A program made the translations under genes and the position numbers. 64,000 bases of DNA from Thiohalorhabdus denitrificans (GTDB lineage Bacteria; Pseudomonadota; Gammaproteobacteria; Thiohalorhabdales; Thiohalorhabdaceae): NCBI RefSeq assembly GCF_001399755.1, contig NZ_LJCP01000008.1, positions 1-64,000 of the forward strand, read 5' to 3'. The notes beneath the pieces were generated by a model that searched no databases, was not told the origin of the DNA, and saw nothing but the letters and a program-made list of their open reading frames with translations. Of the stretch, positions 25,017 through 34,700 are shown one piece after another (within the stretch, counting starts at the first letter, position 1; each line of letters begins with the position of its first letter).

Positions 25017-26678
25017 TCAGCCCTCGTCGAGCCCCGATCCGGATGCCTGCTCAACAACCCCGCCCGCCAGCAGGTGATCGGAGCGGCCGTTCTTGGCGAG
25101 CTTGTAGGTCACGGCGTCCACCAGGGCCTGGTAGGAGGCCTCGATGACGTTGGCGGACACCCCCACCGTACCCCAGTGCTCGTGCGGGTCGCCCGACTCG
25201 ATCAGCACCCGCACCGCGGCGTCGGTGCCGCCCCCGGCGGACACCACCCGCACCTTGAAGTCCACCAGGTCCATCTCGCGCAGCTCCGGGTAGAAGCCCA
25301 CCAGGGCCTTGCGCAAGGCGTGGTCCAGGGCGTTCACGGGGCCGTTCCCGGTGCCCGCGGTGTGGGCCCGTTCGCCGCCCACCTCCAGCATGACCGTGGC
25401 CTCGCTCTCGGGGGCCTCGCCAGCGTGGCGCTTGGCGTCGAGCACGCGGAAGCCCACCAGGCGGAAGTACTCGGGCAGGTCGCCGATGACCCGGCGCACC
25501 ACCAGCTCGAAGGAGGCGTCCGCGCCCTCGAACTGGTAGCCCTGGTGCTCCAGGTCCTTGATGCGCTCCACCACCTGGGCCACCGCGGCGTCGTTGCCTT
25601 CCAGGCGGTCGAGAAGCCCCAGCTCCTGGAGCTTGTGGACGATGTTGGAGCGCCCCGATTGGTCGGAGACCAGGATGCGGCGCACGTTGCCCACCGCCTC
25701 GGGGGCGATGTGCTCGTAGGTGCGCGCGTCCTTGCGTACCGCGGATACGTGGACCCCGCCCTTGTGGGCGAAGGCGGACTGCCCCACGAAGGGCTGGTTG
25801 TTCCGGGGGCTGCGGTTGGCCAGCTCGTCCACCAACCGGGAGGTGGCGGTGAGCCGTTCCAGCTCCTCCGGCCCCAGCTGCGCCCCGCGGTAGCCCAGTT
25901 TGAGGATCAGGTTGGGCAGGATGGCGGTAAGGTCGGCGTTGCCGCAGCGCTCGCCCAGGCCGTTGAGGGTGCCCTGCACGTGGCGCACGCCGTGCTCCAC
26001 GGCGGCCAGGGTGTTGGCCACCGCCAGGCCGCCGTCGTTGTGGCAGTGGATGCCCAGCACCTCGCCGGGCAGGCGCTCCCGCACCGCGTCCACCGCCGCG
26101 CCGATCTGTGCCGGCAGGCCGCCGCCGTTGGTGTCGCACAGGACGAGGCGGTCGGCGCCGCCGTCGGCCGCGGCTTCCAGGACGCGCAGGGCGTAGTCGG
26201 GGTGGTTGGCGTAGCCGTCGAAGAAGTGCTCGGCGTCGAACAGCACCACGCCGAGCTGCTCCTTGAGGTAGGCCACGGAGTCGCGCACCAGGGCCAGGTT
26301 CTCCTCCAGGCCGATGCCCAGGCCCAGCTCCACGTGCAGGTCCCACGCCTTGCCGAAGATCACCGCGCCGTCCGGGCCGGCGGCCACCAGGCCCGAGAGG
26401 ACCGGATCCTGCGCGGGGGTGTTGCCCGAGCGCATGGTGGAGCCGAAGGCCAGCAGCCGGGCATGGCGGAGCGTGCGCTCCCGCGCCGCCTCGAAGAAGG
26501 CGTCGTCGCGGGGGTTGGCCCCGGGCCAGCCGCCCTCGATGAAGTCCACGCCCAGATGGTCGAGGGCCTCCGCGAGGTGCAGCTTGTCCTCCACCGAGAA
26601 GGACACGGCCTCCGACTGCCCGCCGTCGCGGAGGGTGGTGTCGAAGACCTCGATGTTGCTATCGGTCGGGTTGGTCAA
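25017..26678 (-). CDS. cimA: (R)-citramalate synthase
   Basis: A 553-residue member of the citramalate synthase branch of the isopropylmalate-synthase family. It condenses pyruvate with acetyl-CoA, giving a threonine-independent route to isoleucine. The HMGL-like barrel has DTTLRDGGQS at about 13-22 and VLCDTNGGGLP, with HCHNDGGLAVANT as the metal-site His pair. The C-terminal LeuA regulatory domain runs from about 420. The TTG start at 26678 is chosen because upstream codons run into a REP-like inverted pair; the ribosome-binding site is weak, so the start is uncertain. The distinction from LeuA rests on the CimA-type spacing and the GGGLP motif. Confidence 0.88.
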   Translation of the reverse strand: MTNPTDSNIEVFDTTLRDGGQSEAVSFSVEDKLHLAEALDHLGVDFIEGGWPGANPRDDAFFEAARERTLRHARLLAFGSTMRSGNTPAQDPVLSGLVAAGPDGAVIFGKAWDLHVELGLGIGLEENLALVRDSVAYLKEQLGVVLFDAEHFFDGYANHPDYALRVLEAAADGGADRLVLCDTNGGGLPAQIGAAVDAVRERLPGEVLGIHCHNDGGLAVANTLAAVEHGVRHVQGTLNGLGERCGNADLTAILPNLILKLGYRGAQLGPEELERLTATSRLVDELANRSPRNNQPFVGQSAFAHKGGVHVSAVRKDARTYEHIAPEAVGNVRRILVSDQSGRSNIVHKLQELGLLDRLEGNDAAVAQVVERIKDLEHQGYQFEGADASFELVVRRVIGDLPEYFRLVGFRVLDAKRHAGEAPESEATVMLEVGGERAHTAGTGNGPVNALDHALRKALVGFYPELREMDLVDFKVRVVSAGGGTDAAVRVLIESGDPHEHWGTVGVSANVIEASYQALVDAVTYKLAKNGRSDHLLAGGVVEQASGSGLDEG

Positions 26679-26741
26679 GGCGTATCGGTCCGGGGGAACG
26701 GTCAGGCATTTAAAGTGGGACGCGGATGGGGCGCACCACCC

Positions 26742-26808
26742 GTGGGAGCGGTCCGTGACCGCGATCCGTATCCGGAGCCTCATCGTCGCGGTCAGGGACC
26801 CCTCCCAC
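26742..26808. repeat. REP-like inverted pair
   Basis: Inverted copies at 26742-26764 (GTGGGAGCGGTCCGTGACCG) and 26786-26808, separated by 21 bp. They fill most of the 144-bp gap between lysC and cimA. Confidence 0.8.
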
Positions 26809-26822
26809 GGCGGCCGCGCCCC

Positions 26823-28064
26823 TCAATGGATGTGGTCGCGCTCCTCCACCGGCTTGTCCAGCTCGAAGGCCTCGTGCAGGGCGCGCACCGCCAGCTCGGT
26901 GTACTTCTGGTCCACCACCACCGAGACCTTGATCTCCGAGGTGGCGATCATCTGGATGTTCACGCCCTCGTTGGACAGGGCCTCGAACATGCGGTCCGCC
27001 ACACCGGCGTGGTTGCGCATGCCCACGCCCACCACGGAGATCTTGGCGATGCGGTCGCTGCCGGTGAGGGCCTCGGCCTCGATCTCCTTGCAGACCGGGT
27101 CGAGCACCTCCATCACCTGCTTGTAGTCGGAGCGCGGCACGGTGAAGGTGAAGTCCGTCTTGCCGTGCTCGCCCTGGTTCTGAATGATCATGTCGACGTT
27201 GATGCTGGCCTTGGCGGCGGCGCCGATCACCGCGTGGGCGATTCCCGGTCGGTCCGGGACGCCGATGATGGTCACCTTGGCCTCGTCCTCGTTATGGGCG
27301 ATCCCGGAAACTAGGGCCTTTTCCATGGCCTCCTCCTCGACGGTGATGAGCGTGCCTTCCCCTTCCCCGAAGGTAGACCGCACACGCACCGGGACGTTGT
27401 ACTTGCCGGCGAACTCCACGGCCCGGATCTGCAGCACCTTGGCGCCCAGGCTGGCCAGCTCGATCATCTCCTCGAAGGTGATCTTATCCAGCCGCCGGGC
27501 ATCGGCCACGATGCGCGGGTCGGTGGTGTAAACGCCGTCCACGTCGGTGTAGATGTGGCACTCGTCGGCTTCCAGGGCCGCCGCCAGGGCCACGGCCGTG
27601 GTGTCGGAGCCGCCCCGGCCCAGGGTGGTCACCGAGCCGTCGGGCCCCAGGCCCTGGAAGCCGGCCACCACCGGGATGCCGCCCGCCTCCAGCTCGGCCC
27701 GCAGGTTCTCGCGGTCGATGTCGTGGATGCGCGCCTTGGTGTGGACGTCGTCGGTGTGTACGGGCACCTGCCAGCCCGCGAAGGAGCGCGACGCGTGGCC
27801 GCGCTGCTGCAGGGCCATGGCCATGAGGCTGATGGTGACCTGCTCCCCGGTGGCCAGCAGCTGGTCCATCTCCCGTTCCGGCGGCTGCTCGTGGAGGGCC
27901 TCCGCCATCTCCACGAGGTCGTCGGTCTGTCCGCCCATGGCGGAGACCACCACCACCACGTCGTTGCCGCGCTCGCGCTCGGCGAGCACGCGCTCGGCGG
28001 CGTGGCGGATCTTGCCCACGTCCGCCAGCGAGCTGCCCCCGAATTTCTGAACGATTAACGCCAT
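26823..28064 (-). CDS. lysC: aspartate kinase
   Basis: A 413-residue monofunctional aspartokinase, the first step to lysine, threonine and methionine. The N-terminal kinase domain starts MALIVQKFGGSSLADV; GRGGSDTTAVALA and YTDVDGVYTTDPR follow. Two ACT domains lie in the C-terminal 150 residues (VTIIGVPDRPGIA, ISVVGVGMRNHAGVA), giving feedback control. The start at 28064 coincides with family similarity. A GCACC-N5-GGTGC palindrome lies 39 bp upstream. In many gammaproteobacteria lysC follows alaS; here it is 9 kb away beside cimA. Confidence 0.95.
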   Translation of the reverse strand: MALIVQKFGGSSLADVGKIRHAAERVLAERERGNDVVVVVSAMGGQTDDLVEMAEALHEQPPEREMDQLLATGEQVTISLMAMALQQRGHASRSFAGWQVPVHTDDVHTKARIHDIDRENLRAELEAGGIPVVAGFQGLGPDGSVTTLGRGGSDTTAVALAAALEADECHIYTDVDGVYTTDPRIVADARRLDKITFEEMIELASLGAKVLQIRAVEFAGKYNVPVRVRSTFGEGEGTLITVEEEAMEKALVSGIAHNEDEAKVTIIGVPDRPGIAHAVIGAAAKASINVDMIIQNQGEHGKTDFTFTVPRSDYKQVMEVLDPVCKEIEAEALTGSDRIAKISVVGVGMRNHAGVADRMFEALSNEGVNIQMIATSEIKVSVVVDQKYTELAVRALHEAFELDKPVEERDHIH

Positions 28065-28102
28065 GGATTCCCTATGTTGGTGCGCTCCGCGTCCCGACGG
28101 AC

Positions 28103-28118
28103 GCACCATTTTGGTGCA
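28103..28118. promoter_or_regulatory. NtrC-like palindromic site
   Basis: GCACCATTTTGGTGCA; on the minus strand TGCACCAAAATGGTGC, which fits the NtrC consensus TGCACC-N5-GGTGCA in all but the last base. It lies between the divergent lysC and PDC-sensor genes. Binding by NtrC itself is inference. Confidence 0.5.
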
Positions 28119-28167
28119 TTCGCGATCCGTAAGCGGCCATTGTATCGCACGCGGCGACGCTCCGGGA

Positions 28168-28181
28168 GGCACGGGGGCCGC
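28168..28181 (+). promoter_or_regulatory. possible sigma-54 promoter
   Basis: GGCACGGGGGCCGC has the GG-N10-GC spacing and the GGCAC left half of sigma-54 promoters. It lies about 50 bp downstream of the NtrC-like palindrome and about 80 bp before the PDC-sensor gene. The right half lacks the usual TTGC, and the GC-rich setting makes chance matches likely. Confidence 0.3.
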
Positions 28182-28261
28182 CTTCCGCCGCCACCCGGCC
28201 GAACCGGCATCCCCCTTGCAAGAGGTCCTCCGGAAGCACCAAACCGGAAAGGCCCGCCCCG

Positions 28262-29314
28262 ATGAGCAGCATGAGCTACCTCCACATCCTCGAGCGCTAC
28301 CAGGACCACCGCGGGGCCATCGCCGAGCTGTTGGCCTCCCTGGTGACCGGGATCGCCGAGCATCGCGCCGTGGACGACCCCGCGTCCCTGCAGGGGGAGG
28401 TCCACGCCCTGGCCGAGCGCTACCCCTTTCTCGACATGGTCTACACCCTCGATGCCCAGGGAATCCAGACCAGCGACAACATGGTGAACCAGGGCAAGGC
28501 CCTTGCCCGCACCGGGGTGGGCGCCGACCGCAGCCAGCGCCCCTATTTCCGCCTCGCCCGCGGGACGCAGGAGGTCGTCGTCACCGAGCCCTACCTCTCG
28601 GCCACGGGCCACAACCTCTGCCTGTCGGCGGCCCTGGAGCTGCGCGACGCCACGGGCCGGGCCCGGGGCTACCTGGTTCTCGACGCGGACCTGGCGGAGA
28701 TCGTGGCCTTCCTCCTGGGGGACCGCGAACGCCGGCGGTTCCAGCCCGTGTTCAAGGCCGTCTACTCCCTGATTGTGGCCGGGCTCCTGGCGGTGGTGGG
28801 GGTGCTGCTGGCCTTCTCGGTCCAGGAGCTCGGGGCGCTGCTGCCCGGGGCGGACGGCGGTTCCGACAGGGCGCTGCACCTCAAGCCCTTCGGGGTGATC
28901 ATCTTCCTCACCCTGTCGCTGGCCATCTTCGATCTGGCCAAGACCATCCTCGAGGAGGAGGTGCTCACCCACAAGGACATCTTCCGCCACAGCTCCACCC
29001 GCCGCACCATCACCCGTTTCATCGCCGCCATCCTGATCGCGGTGTCCATCGAATCTTTGCTGCTGATGTTCAAGGCGGCCCTCGGCGAAGGGGAAGGCAT
29101 CCTGCCCGCCGTGGCCATGATGCTCACCGTGGTGGGCCTGCTACTGGGCCTGGGGGTCTACGTCTACCTCGGCAGCCGCGCGGAGGTGACCCTCCTGAGC
29201 TGGCAGAAGCGCCGGGAGGAGCCCTTCCCGGCCGCGTCGCCCGCGGCTCCGGCCCGGCACCCGGAGGCCCCGGGACCGGCGGCGCCTCGACCCGAGCGGG
29301 CGCTGACGGAATAG
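28262..29314 (+). CDS. PDC-sensor membrane protein, unknown function
   Basis: A 350-residue protein. Residues about 15-155 resemble a PDC/Cache sensor domain, with GADRSQRPYFRLA at 87-99 and VTEPYLSATGHNLCLS at 107-122. Four transmembrane segments follow (about 166-189, 208-228, 250-271, 281-303), then a Pro/Ala-rich tail. No signal peptide or helix precedes the sensor domain, whereas PDC domains are usually extracytoplasmic between two helices. No HAMP, kinase, GGDEF or MCP output domain is present. Two close ATG codons (28262, 28271) are possible starts; neither has a strong ribosome-binding site. Confidence 0.7.
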   Translation: MSSMSYLHILERYQDHRGAIAELLASLVTGIAEHRAVDDPASLQGEVHALAERYPFLDMVYTLDAQGIQTSDNMVNQGKALARTGVGADRSQRPYFRLARGTQEVVVTEPYLSATGHNLCLSAALELRDATGRARGYLVLDADLAEIVAFLLGDRERRRFQPVFKAVYSLIVAGLLAVVGVLLAFSVQELGALLPGADGGSDRALHLKPFGVIIFLTLSLAIFDLAKTILEEEVLTHKDIFRHSSTRRTITRFIAAILIAVSIESLLLMFKAALGEGEGILPAVAMMLTVVGLLLGLGVYVYLGSRAEVTLLSWQKRREEPFPAASPAAPARHPEAPGPAAPRPERALTE

Positions 29315-29374
29315 GCGGGGGCGAACCCCGCCGGGAACCCGATCCGGCACCCGGGGTCGGAGGATGCGAAACGT

Positions 29375-29393
29375 ATTGCGAATCGTTCCCATT
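29375..29393. promoter_or_regulatory. Fur-box-like operator of bfd
   Basis: ATTGCGAATCGTTCCCATT matches the inverted-repeat Fur consensus AATGAGAATCATTCTCATT at 15 of 19 positions. It lies 46 bp before the bacterioferritin-associated ferredoxin start, where iron-starvation induction is expected. Confidence 0.65.
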
Positions 29394-29438
29394 TCTTCTA
29401 TGTTGTGTGGAACAACTTCCACCCGGTGGGGATTGCTC

Positions 29439-29639
29439 ATGTACGTCTGCATCTGCAAGGGGGTGACCGAGCGCCAGATCCATCAGGCCGTGGCCGAGGG
29501 CGCCCGGGACCTGGAGGACCTCCAGAACCGGCTGGGCGCATCCACGGGCTGCGGCACCTGCGCGGAGTTCACCACCGAGTGCCTGCGCGAGGCCCTGGAG
29601 CAGTTCGCCCCCGAGACGACCCTTCCCCAGCCCGCCTGA
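29439..29639 (+). CDS. bfd: bacterioferritin-associated ferredoxin
   Basis: A 66-residue [2Fe-2S] protein. Its four ligands are Cys4, Cys6, Cys38 and Cys41 (CICKG and GCGTC), the BFD spacing. It passes electrons to bacterioferritin to release stored iron. Start 29439 gives the standard MYVCICKGVTERQI opening. A Fur-like box lies just upstream and a CGGGGC/GCCCCG hairpin (29648-29665) just downstream. No bacterioferritin gene is in the window. Confidence 0.93.
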   Translation: MYVCICKGVTERQIHQAVAEGARDLEDLQNRLGASTGCGTCAEFTTECLREALEQFAPETTLPQPA

Positions 29640-29835
29640 CCGGAGGCCGGGGCGGAAAAGCCCCGCTCCTCCGTCTCCCCGGATCTCGTTCGCGGAAAAC
29701 CCCCAGCACCCTCTCCGCCCGACCGCGCGTCTGCTAACTTGGACAGAAGGCCTTTCCGGCCCGTCGCCTCCCCACGACGGACCGGGGGTCGGGGCCTTTC
29801 CGACGGCCCGGACCGGGCCGCCGTACCGAGACCCG

Positions 29836-31707
29836 TTGCCGCCCGCCCAGGGGCGGCGGAAATGGCTTGCTTTGCCCCCACGCCCGCGGCCCCGCCCTTC
29901 CGCTCCCGGACCACCGTCGCCGCTGCGGCGCGCGGGGGCGCTGCTCGTCCTCGCCCTGGTGCCCGGGCTCGCCCCGGCCGATCCGGACACCCTGCGCCTG
30001 GAGGTGGACGGCGTGAGCGGGGAGCTGGAGCGGAACATCCGCGCCTACCTATCCATCGCCGAGCTGGCCGGGACCGAGGACCCTGACCCCACGAACATAA
30101 GCCGGAACCACCGCGCCGCCCCCGAGGAGATCCGGGAGGCCCTCCAGCCCTTCGGCTTCTACAACCCGGATATCCGGGGCTCCCTGGACCGGGATGGCGA
30201 CGCCTGGGTGGCCCGCTACGAGGTGGATCGCGGGCCGCCCACCATCATCACCGAGCTGGAACTGCGGATCATGGGACCCGGGCGGGACGATGGTGGGCTG
30301 GCCCGGGTCCTGGAGGACTCGGGCCTCAAGGAGGGGGAACGCCTACGCCACGACCGCTATTCCGCCACCAAGGACGACCTTCTGGAGCAGGCCGTGGCGT
30401 CCGGCTACCTGGACGCCCGCTTCACCCGCAACGAGATCCGGGTCCATCCCGCCCGCAACGAGGCCCGGGTGGCGCTGGTCATGGACAGTGGCCCGGCCTA
30501 CTACTTCGGCAATATCCGCGTGGAGCAGGACATCCTGGACCCCGCTTTCGTGGAACGGCTGCTGCCCGTGGAACGCGCCGAGCGGCTCACCTCCCGGCGG
30601 CTCCTGGATCTGCAGTTCGCCCTCTCCGATACGGACTACTTCGAGCGCGTGGCCGTGAACATGGCGCGGCAAGAGGCCGCGCCCTACACGCCGGAGGAGG
30701 ACGGAGCGGAGGAGGCCCGAATCGTCCCCGTGGAGGTGGCCACCGACCCGAAGAAGCCCCGCCTCTACAGCATCGGCGTGGGGTACGGCACGGACACCGG
30801 CCCCCGGCTCACCGGCGCCGTGGAGTTCCGGCACATCAACCAGCAGGGCCACCAGTTCCGCACCGACCTGTTCCTCTCCGAGGTGCGCCAGGGGCTGGCG
30901 GCCCGCTACCGGATCCCCATCAAGAACGTGCGCACCGACAGCTACAACATCCTGGGGCGGATCACCCAGGAGGAGCTGGGCGACACCCGCAACCACCGCT
31001 ACCTCTTCGGCGTCAGCGAGGACCGGGGCTTTCTCGGCTGGCAGCGCAGCCTCTACGCCAACGTCTCCCGCGACTTCACCTTCGTGGGGGACGACGACCG
31101 CGACTACACCTTCCTGGCCCCCGGGGGCAGCATGTCCCGCTCCAAGGCCGACGACCGCCTCTACCCGCGCCGCGGCTGGAGCCTGTTCTTCGACCTGCAC
31201 GGGGCCCATGAGAGCCTGCTCTCCGACGCCAGCTTCCTGCAGGGCCAGACCCGGGCCCAGGGGATCCTGCCCCTGGGCCCGCAAACCCGCCTGCTGGGCC
31301 GGGTCCACGCGGGGGCCACCCGAGTGAACCGGGTCACGGACATCCCCGCCTCGGAGCGCTTCTTCGCCGGTGGTGACCGCAGCGTCCGCGGCTATCCCTA
31401 CCAGGACCTGGGGCCGCAGGACGCCGACGGCCACACCATCGGCGGCCGCTATCTCCTCACCGGCAGCGTGGAGGTGGACCACCGGGTGTGGGGCAACTTC
31501 GGCGTGGCCGCCTTCTGGGACGCCGGCAACGCCTCCAACCAGTGGCCTCCGGATCCCGTGGAGGCCGTGGGCGTGGGACTCCGCTACGCCTCGCCCCTGG
31601 GGATGATCCGCCTGGACTTCGCCACCCCGCAGGACACGATCATCCGCGAGGACCTGGAGATGGCCCCGGACTGGCGCCTGCACTTCAGCATGGGGCCGGA
31701 CCTGTGA
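29836..31707 (+). CDS. tamA: outer-membrane assembly factor TamA (Omp85 family)
   Basis: About 623 residues: a signal segment (ALLVLALVPGLAPA), three POTRA-like repeats up to about 290, then a 16-strand barrel. The barrel has the Omp85 signature FFAGGDRSVRGYPY and a C-terminal strand ending in Leu. With TamB it helps insert outer-membrane proteins or move lipids across the periplasm. The start is uncertain: TTG at 29836 and TTG at 29872 are both in frame and no good ribosome-binding site decides. Its stop overlaps the tamB start by 4 bases. Confidence 0.9.
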   Translation: MPPAQGRRKWLALPPRPRPRPSAPGPPSPLRRAGALLVLALVPGLAPADPDTLRLEVDGVSGELERNIRAYLSIAELAGTEDPDPTNISRNHRAAPEEIREALQPFGFYNPDIRGSLDRDGDAWVARYEVDRGPPTIITELELRIMGPGRDDGGLARVLEDSGLKEGERLRHDRYSATKDDLLEQAVASGYLDARFTRNEIRVHPARNEARVALVMDSGPAYYFGNIRVEQDILDPAFVERLLPVERAERLTSRRLLDLQFALSDTDYFERVAVNMARQEAAPYTPEEDGAEEARIVPVEVATDPKKPRLYSIGVGYGTDTGPRLTGAVEFRHINQQGHQFRTDLFLSEVRQGLAARYRIPIKNVRTDSYNILGRITQEELGDTRNHRYLFGVSEDRGFLGWQRSLYANVSRDFTFVGDDDRDYTFLAPGGSMSRSKADDRLYPRRGWSLFFDLHGAHESLLSDASFLQGQTRAQGILPLGPQTRLLGRVHAGATRVNRVTDIPASERFFAGGDRSVRGYPYQDLGPQDADGHTIGGRYLLTGSVEVDHRVWGNFGVAAFWDAGNASNQWPPDPVEAVGVGLRYASPLGMIRLDFATPQDTIIREDLEMAPDWRLHFSMGPDL

Positions 31708-34700
31708 GGCGGCGCTGGATCGCCTTCTGGATCGTCCTCGCCGCCCTCCTCGGCGGCGGGGCCTTCCTGCTGCTCACCGAGACCGGCCTGCAGTGGACGT
31801 GGCGGCTGGTCCGACCCGCCCTCCCGGAGGGCCTGGAGGTGGCCTCCGTGGAGGGGCGGCTGGTGGGCCCCGTCCGGGTGCGGGACGCGACCCTGGAGAC
31901 AGCCTCCTTCCGGGCGCGCATGGCCCGCGGGGAGCTGGACTGGCGGGCCTCGGACCTGCTGCGCGGCCGGATCACGGTGAGCCGCCTGATCGTGGAGGAC
32001 TACCGCTACACCGCCCTGCCTGGCGCCCCGGAGCCCGAACCGGAGACCGGGGAAGGGCCGACCACCTCCGCCTTCCTGCCCGTCCGCATCGAGGACGCCC
32101 GCTTCCTGAACGGCGAGATCCGCGGCGCCCCGGACGCCGAGCCCACCCTGGTGACCGCCCTCACCGGCGCCGTGGGGATCGGCCCGGAGGGGCTGTACTG
32201 GGACAACCTGGAGCTGGAAACCCCGGAGCTGGAGGCATGGAGCGGCGGGCGCATCGACCACGCGGACGACGCCCCCGACGGCGTGGCGGGGAGCCTGGGC
32301 TGGACCCTCCGGCTGCCCGACCAGCCGGAGATGGCGGGACGGCTCGAGGTTTCGGGTACTCTTCAGGCCCTGGAATTCGACCACCGGGTGACCCGGCCCT
32401 GGGCCGTCGCCACCACGGGACGCATCGATGACCCCCTGGAGGAGCCCCGCTGGGAGGCCCGGATTACCGGGGAGGATCTGGACCTGCGGACCCTCGGCCC
32501 CGGGCTCCCCGCGGGTGCGGGGGATCTGGACCTGCGCCTGCACGGCAGCACCGAGGACCTGGAGGCCTCCGGGGGGGTGGACCTACGGCTCCCGGAGCGC
32601 CCGCCCCTGCACCTGGAGGTCGACCTGGCGGGGAACCTGCCGGAGCGGGCCGTGGATATCCGCGAGCTGTTGGTTACCGCCGAGGGCCTGCCCGCCCGGC
32701 TGAGCGCCCGGGGGCGGGTGGCCATGCCGGCGGAGGGGCCGGAGGTGGATCTGCGCGGCGACTGGCGGGACTTGCGCTGGCCCCTGGAGGACGAGGCGGC
32801 CCCCTGGCAGTCGGCGCAGGGCAATTGGCGGGCTTTCGGCGACTGGGAGGCGCTGCACGCGCGCATGGAGGGCGCCCTGGGCGATGGGGACTTCCACGCC
32901 GCCGCCACCTACCAGGGCGGACCCTTGGGCCTGGCCATCAACTGGCACAATCTGCGCTGGCCCGGCCCACGCGCCCTGGCCTCGCCCCGCGGCCACGCCA
33001 CCCTTGCCGGGACCATGGAGGACTACCGCCTCCGCCTCGATGCGGCGGGCCGCGCCGAGGAGCTGCCCGACCTCCACCTGACCGGCCGGGCCCGGGGCGG
33101 CCCGGACAGCCTGGATCTCCAGAGCCTGCGCCTGGAGGCCCTGGAGGGCACCCTCGAGGCCAGCGGGGACGTGGGCTGGGGGGAACGCTTCGCCGCCGAC
33201 CTCGCGCTCCGGGGCCGGGACCTCAACCCCGGCCCCCTGCTGCCTCAGTGGCCCGGGGCCCTGGATATGGAGGCCGGGGTGCAGGCGGAGATGAGTCCCG
33301 AAGGGCCCGCGGCGGAGGTCTCCGACCTGCTCGTGGAGGGACGGCTCCGGGGCCGCCCGGTGCGGGTCAGCGGCAGCGGCGCCTATGGCGGCGGGGCGCT
33401 GGAGCTGACGCGTCTGCGGCTGCGCAGTGGGGCCTCCACCCTCGCGGCGGAGGGCCGGGTGGGGGAGGAGCTGGACCTGGCCTGGAACATTTCCAGCGAC
33501 GACCTGGAGGAGGTCCATCCGGAGGCCGGGGGCACCCTGCACGGCGAAGGGCGGGTCACCGGGCGCCTGCCGCTGCCCCGGGTGAGCGCCGAGCTGACCG
33601 GCGAGGGCCTGCGGTGGGGAGAGTCCACCGTGGAGGGCGTGGAGCTGGAGGCCGAGATCCACCCGCGGGGCGCCGCCCCCTCCCGCCTGAAGGTGGCGGT
33701 GCGCAACGCCCGGGCCGGTGACACCCGCCTCGCCACCCTCGCCCTGGAGGGCCGCGGGACGCCCGATGACCACGCCATCCGGCTGGACCTCGACTCCTCC
33801 CAGGGGCAGGCGGATCTCCGGACCTCGGGGAGCTGGCGGGAGGCGGCCCAGGAGCTGACCTTCCGCCTGGAGCAGGCCCACCTCCGCCCGGCGAACCTGC
33901 CCGACTGGCGGCTGGAAGCCCCGGTGGAGGGGGCCATCGGCGCCGCCACCGCCCGCCTCGGGCGCGGCTGCTGGAGCGACGGCGAGGGACGGCTCTGCCT
34001 GGAGGGGGAGCGCGGCCCCGAGGAGGTCCACGGGGCGCTCGCCGCCCAGGGGATCCCGCTGGGCTACCTCCTGCCCCTGCTGCCGCCGGACACCGGTATC
34101 GAGGGCACCCTCAGCGCCTCCGGGACCTTCACCATGCCCACGGACGGCCCGCCCACCGGCCGGATGACGGTGGTCACCAGCGCGGGGCGCATCCTGCAGA
34201 CCGGGGACGCCGAGGCCCTCAACGGCCAGCAGGTGCTGGAACTCCGCCCGAGCTGGGCGACGGCGGAGATCGACGGCCAGCGGGCGGTAACCGATTTCGC
34301 CCTGAACCTCGGCGACGACGACCGGCTCACCGCCCATGCCGAACTGGGCCTGGGCGAGGGCCCCATGGCCGACCAGCCCCTGTCCGGCCGGCTGCGGGGC
34401 GCCATCACCGACCTCGAGCCCATCTCCATCTTCGCCCCCGACATCCAGGACGTGGATGGCGCCCTGCGCGCCGACCTCCGGGTGGACGGCACGGTGGCCG
34501 AGCCCCGCCCCTCCGGGGAGCTGGGCCTCCAGGCCGACACCGCCACCCTGGTCCCCGCCGGCCTGACCATCCGCAACTTCCGCCTGGTGGCCACACCCGA
34601 ATCCACCCGCTCCATCAGCCTCCAGGGCCACGCGGAATCGGGAGAAGGCTCCCTGGACCTGGCGGGCGCGGCCGCCATGGGCGAAGACGGCCCCACCGCG

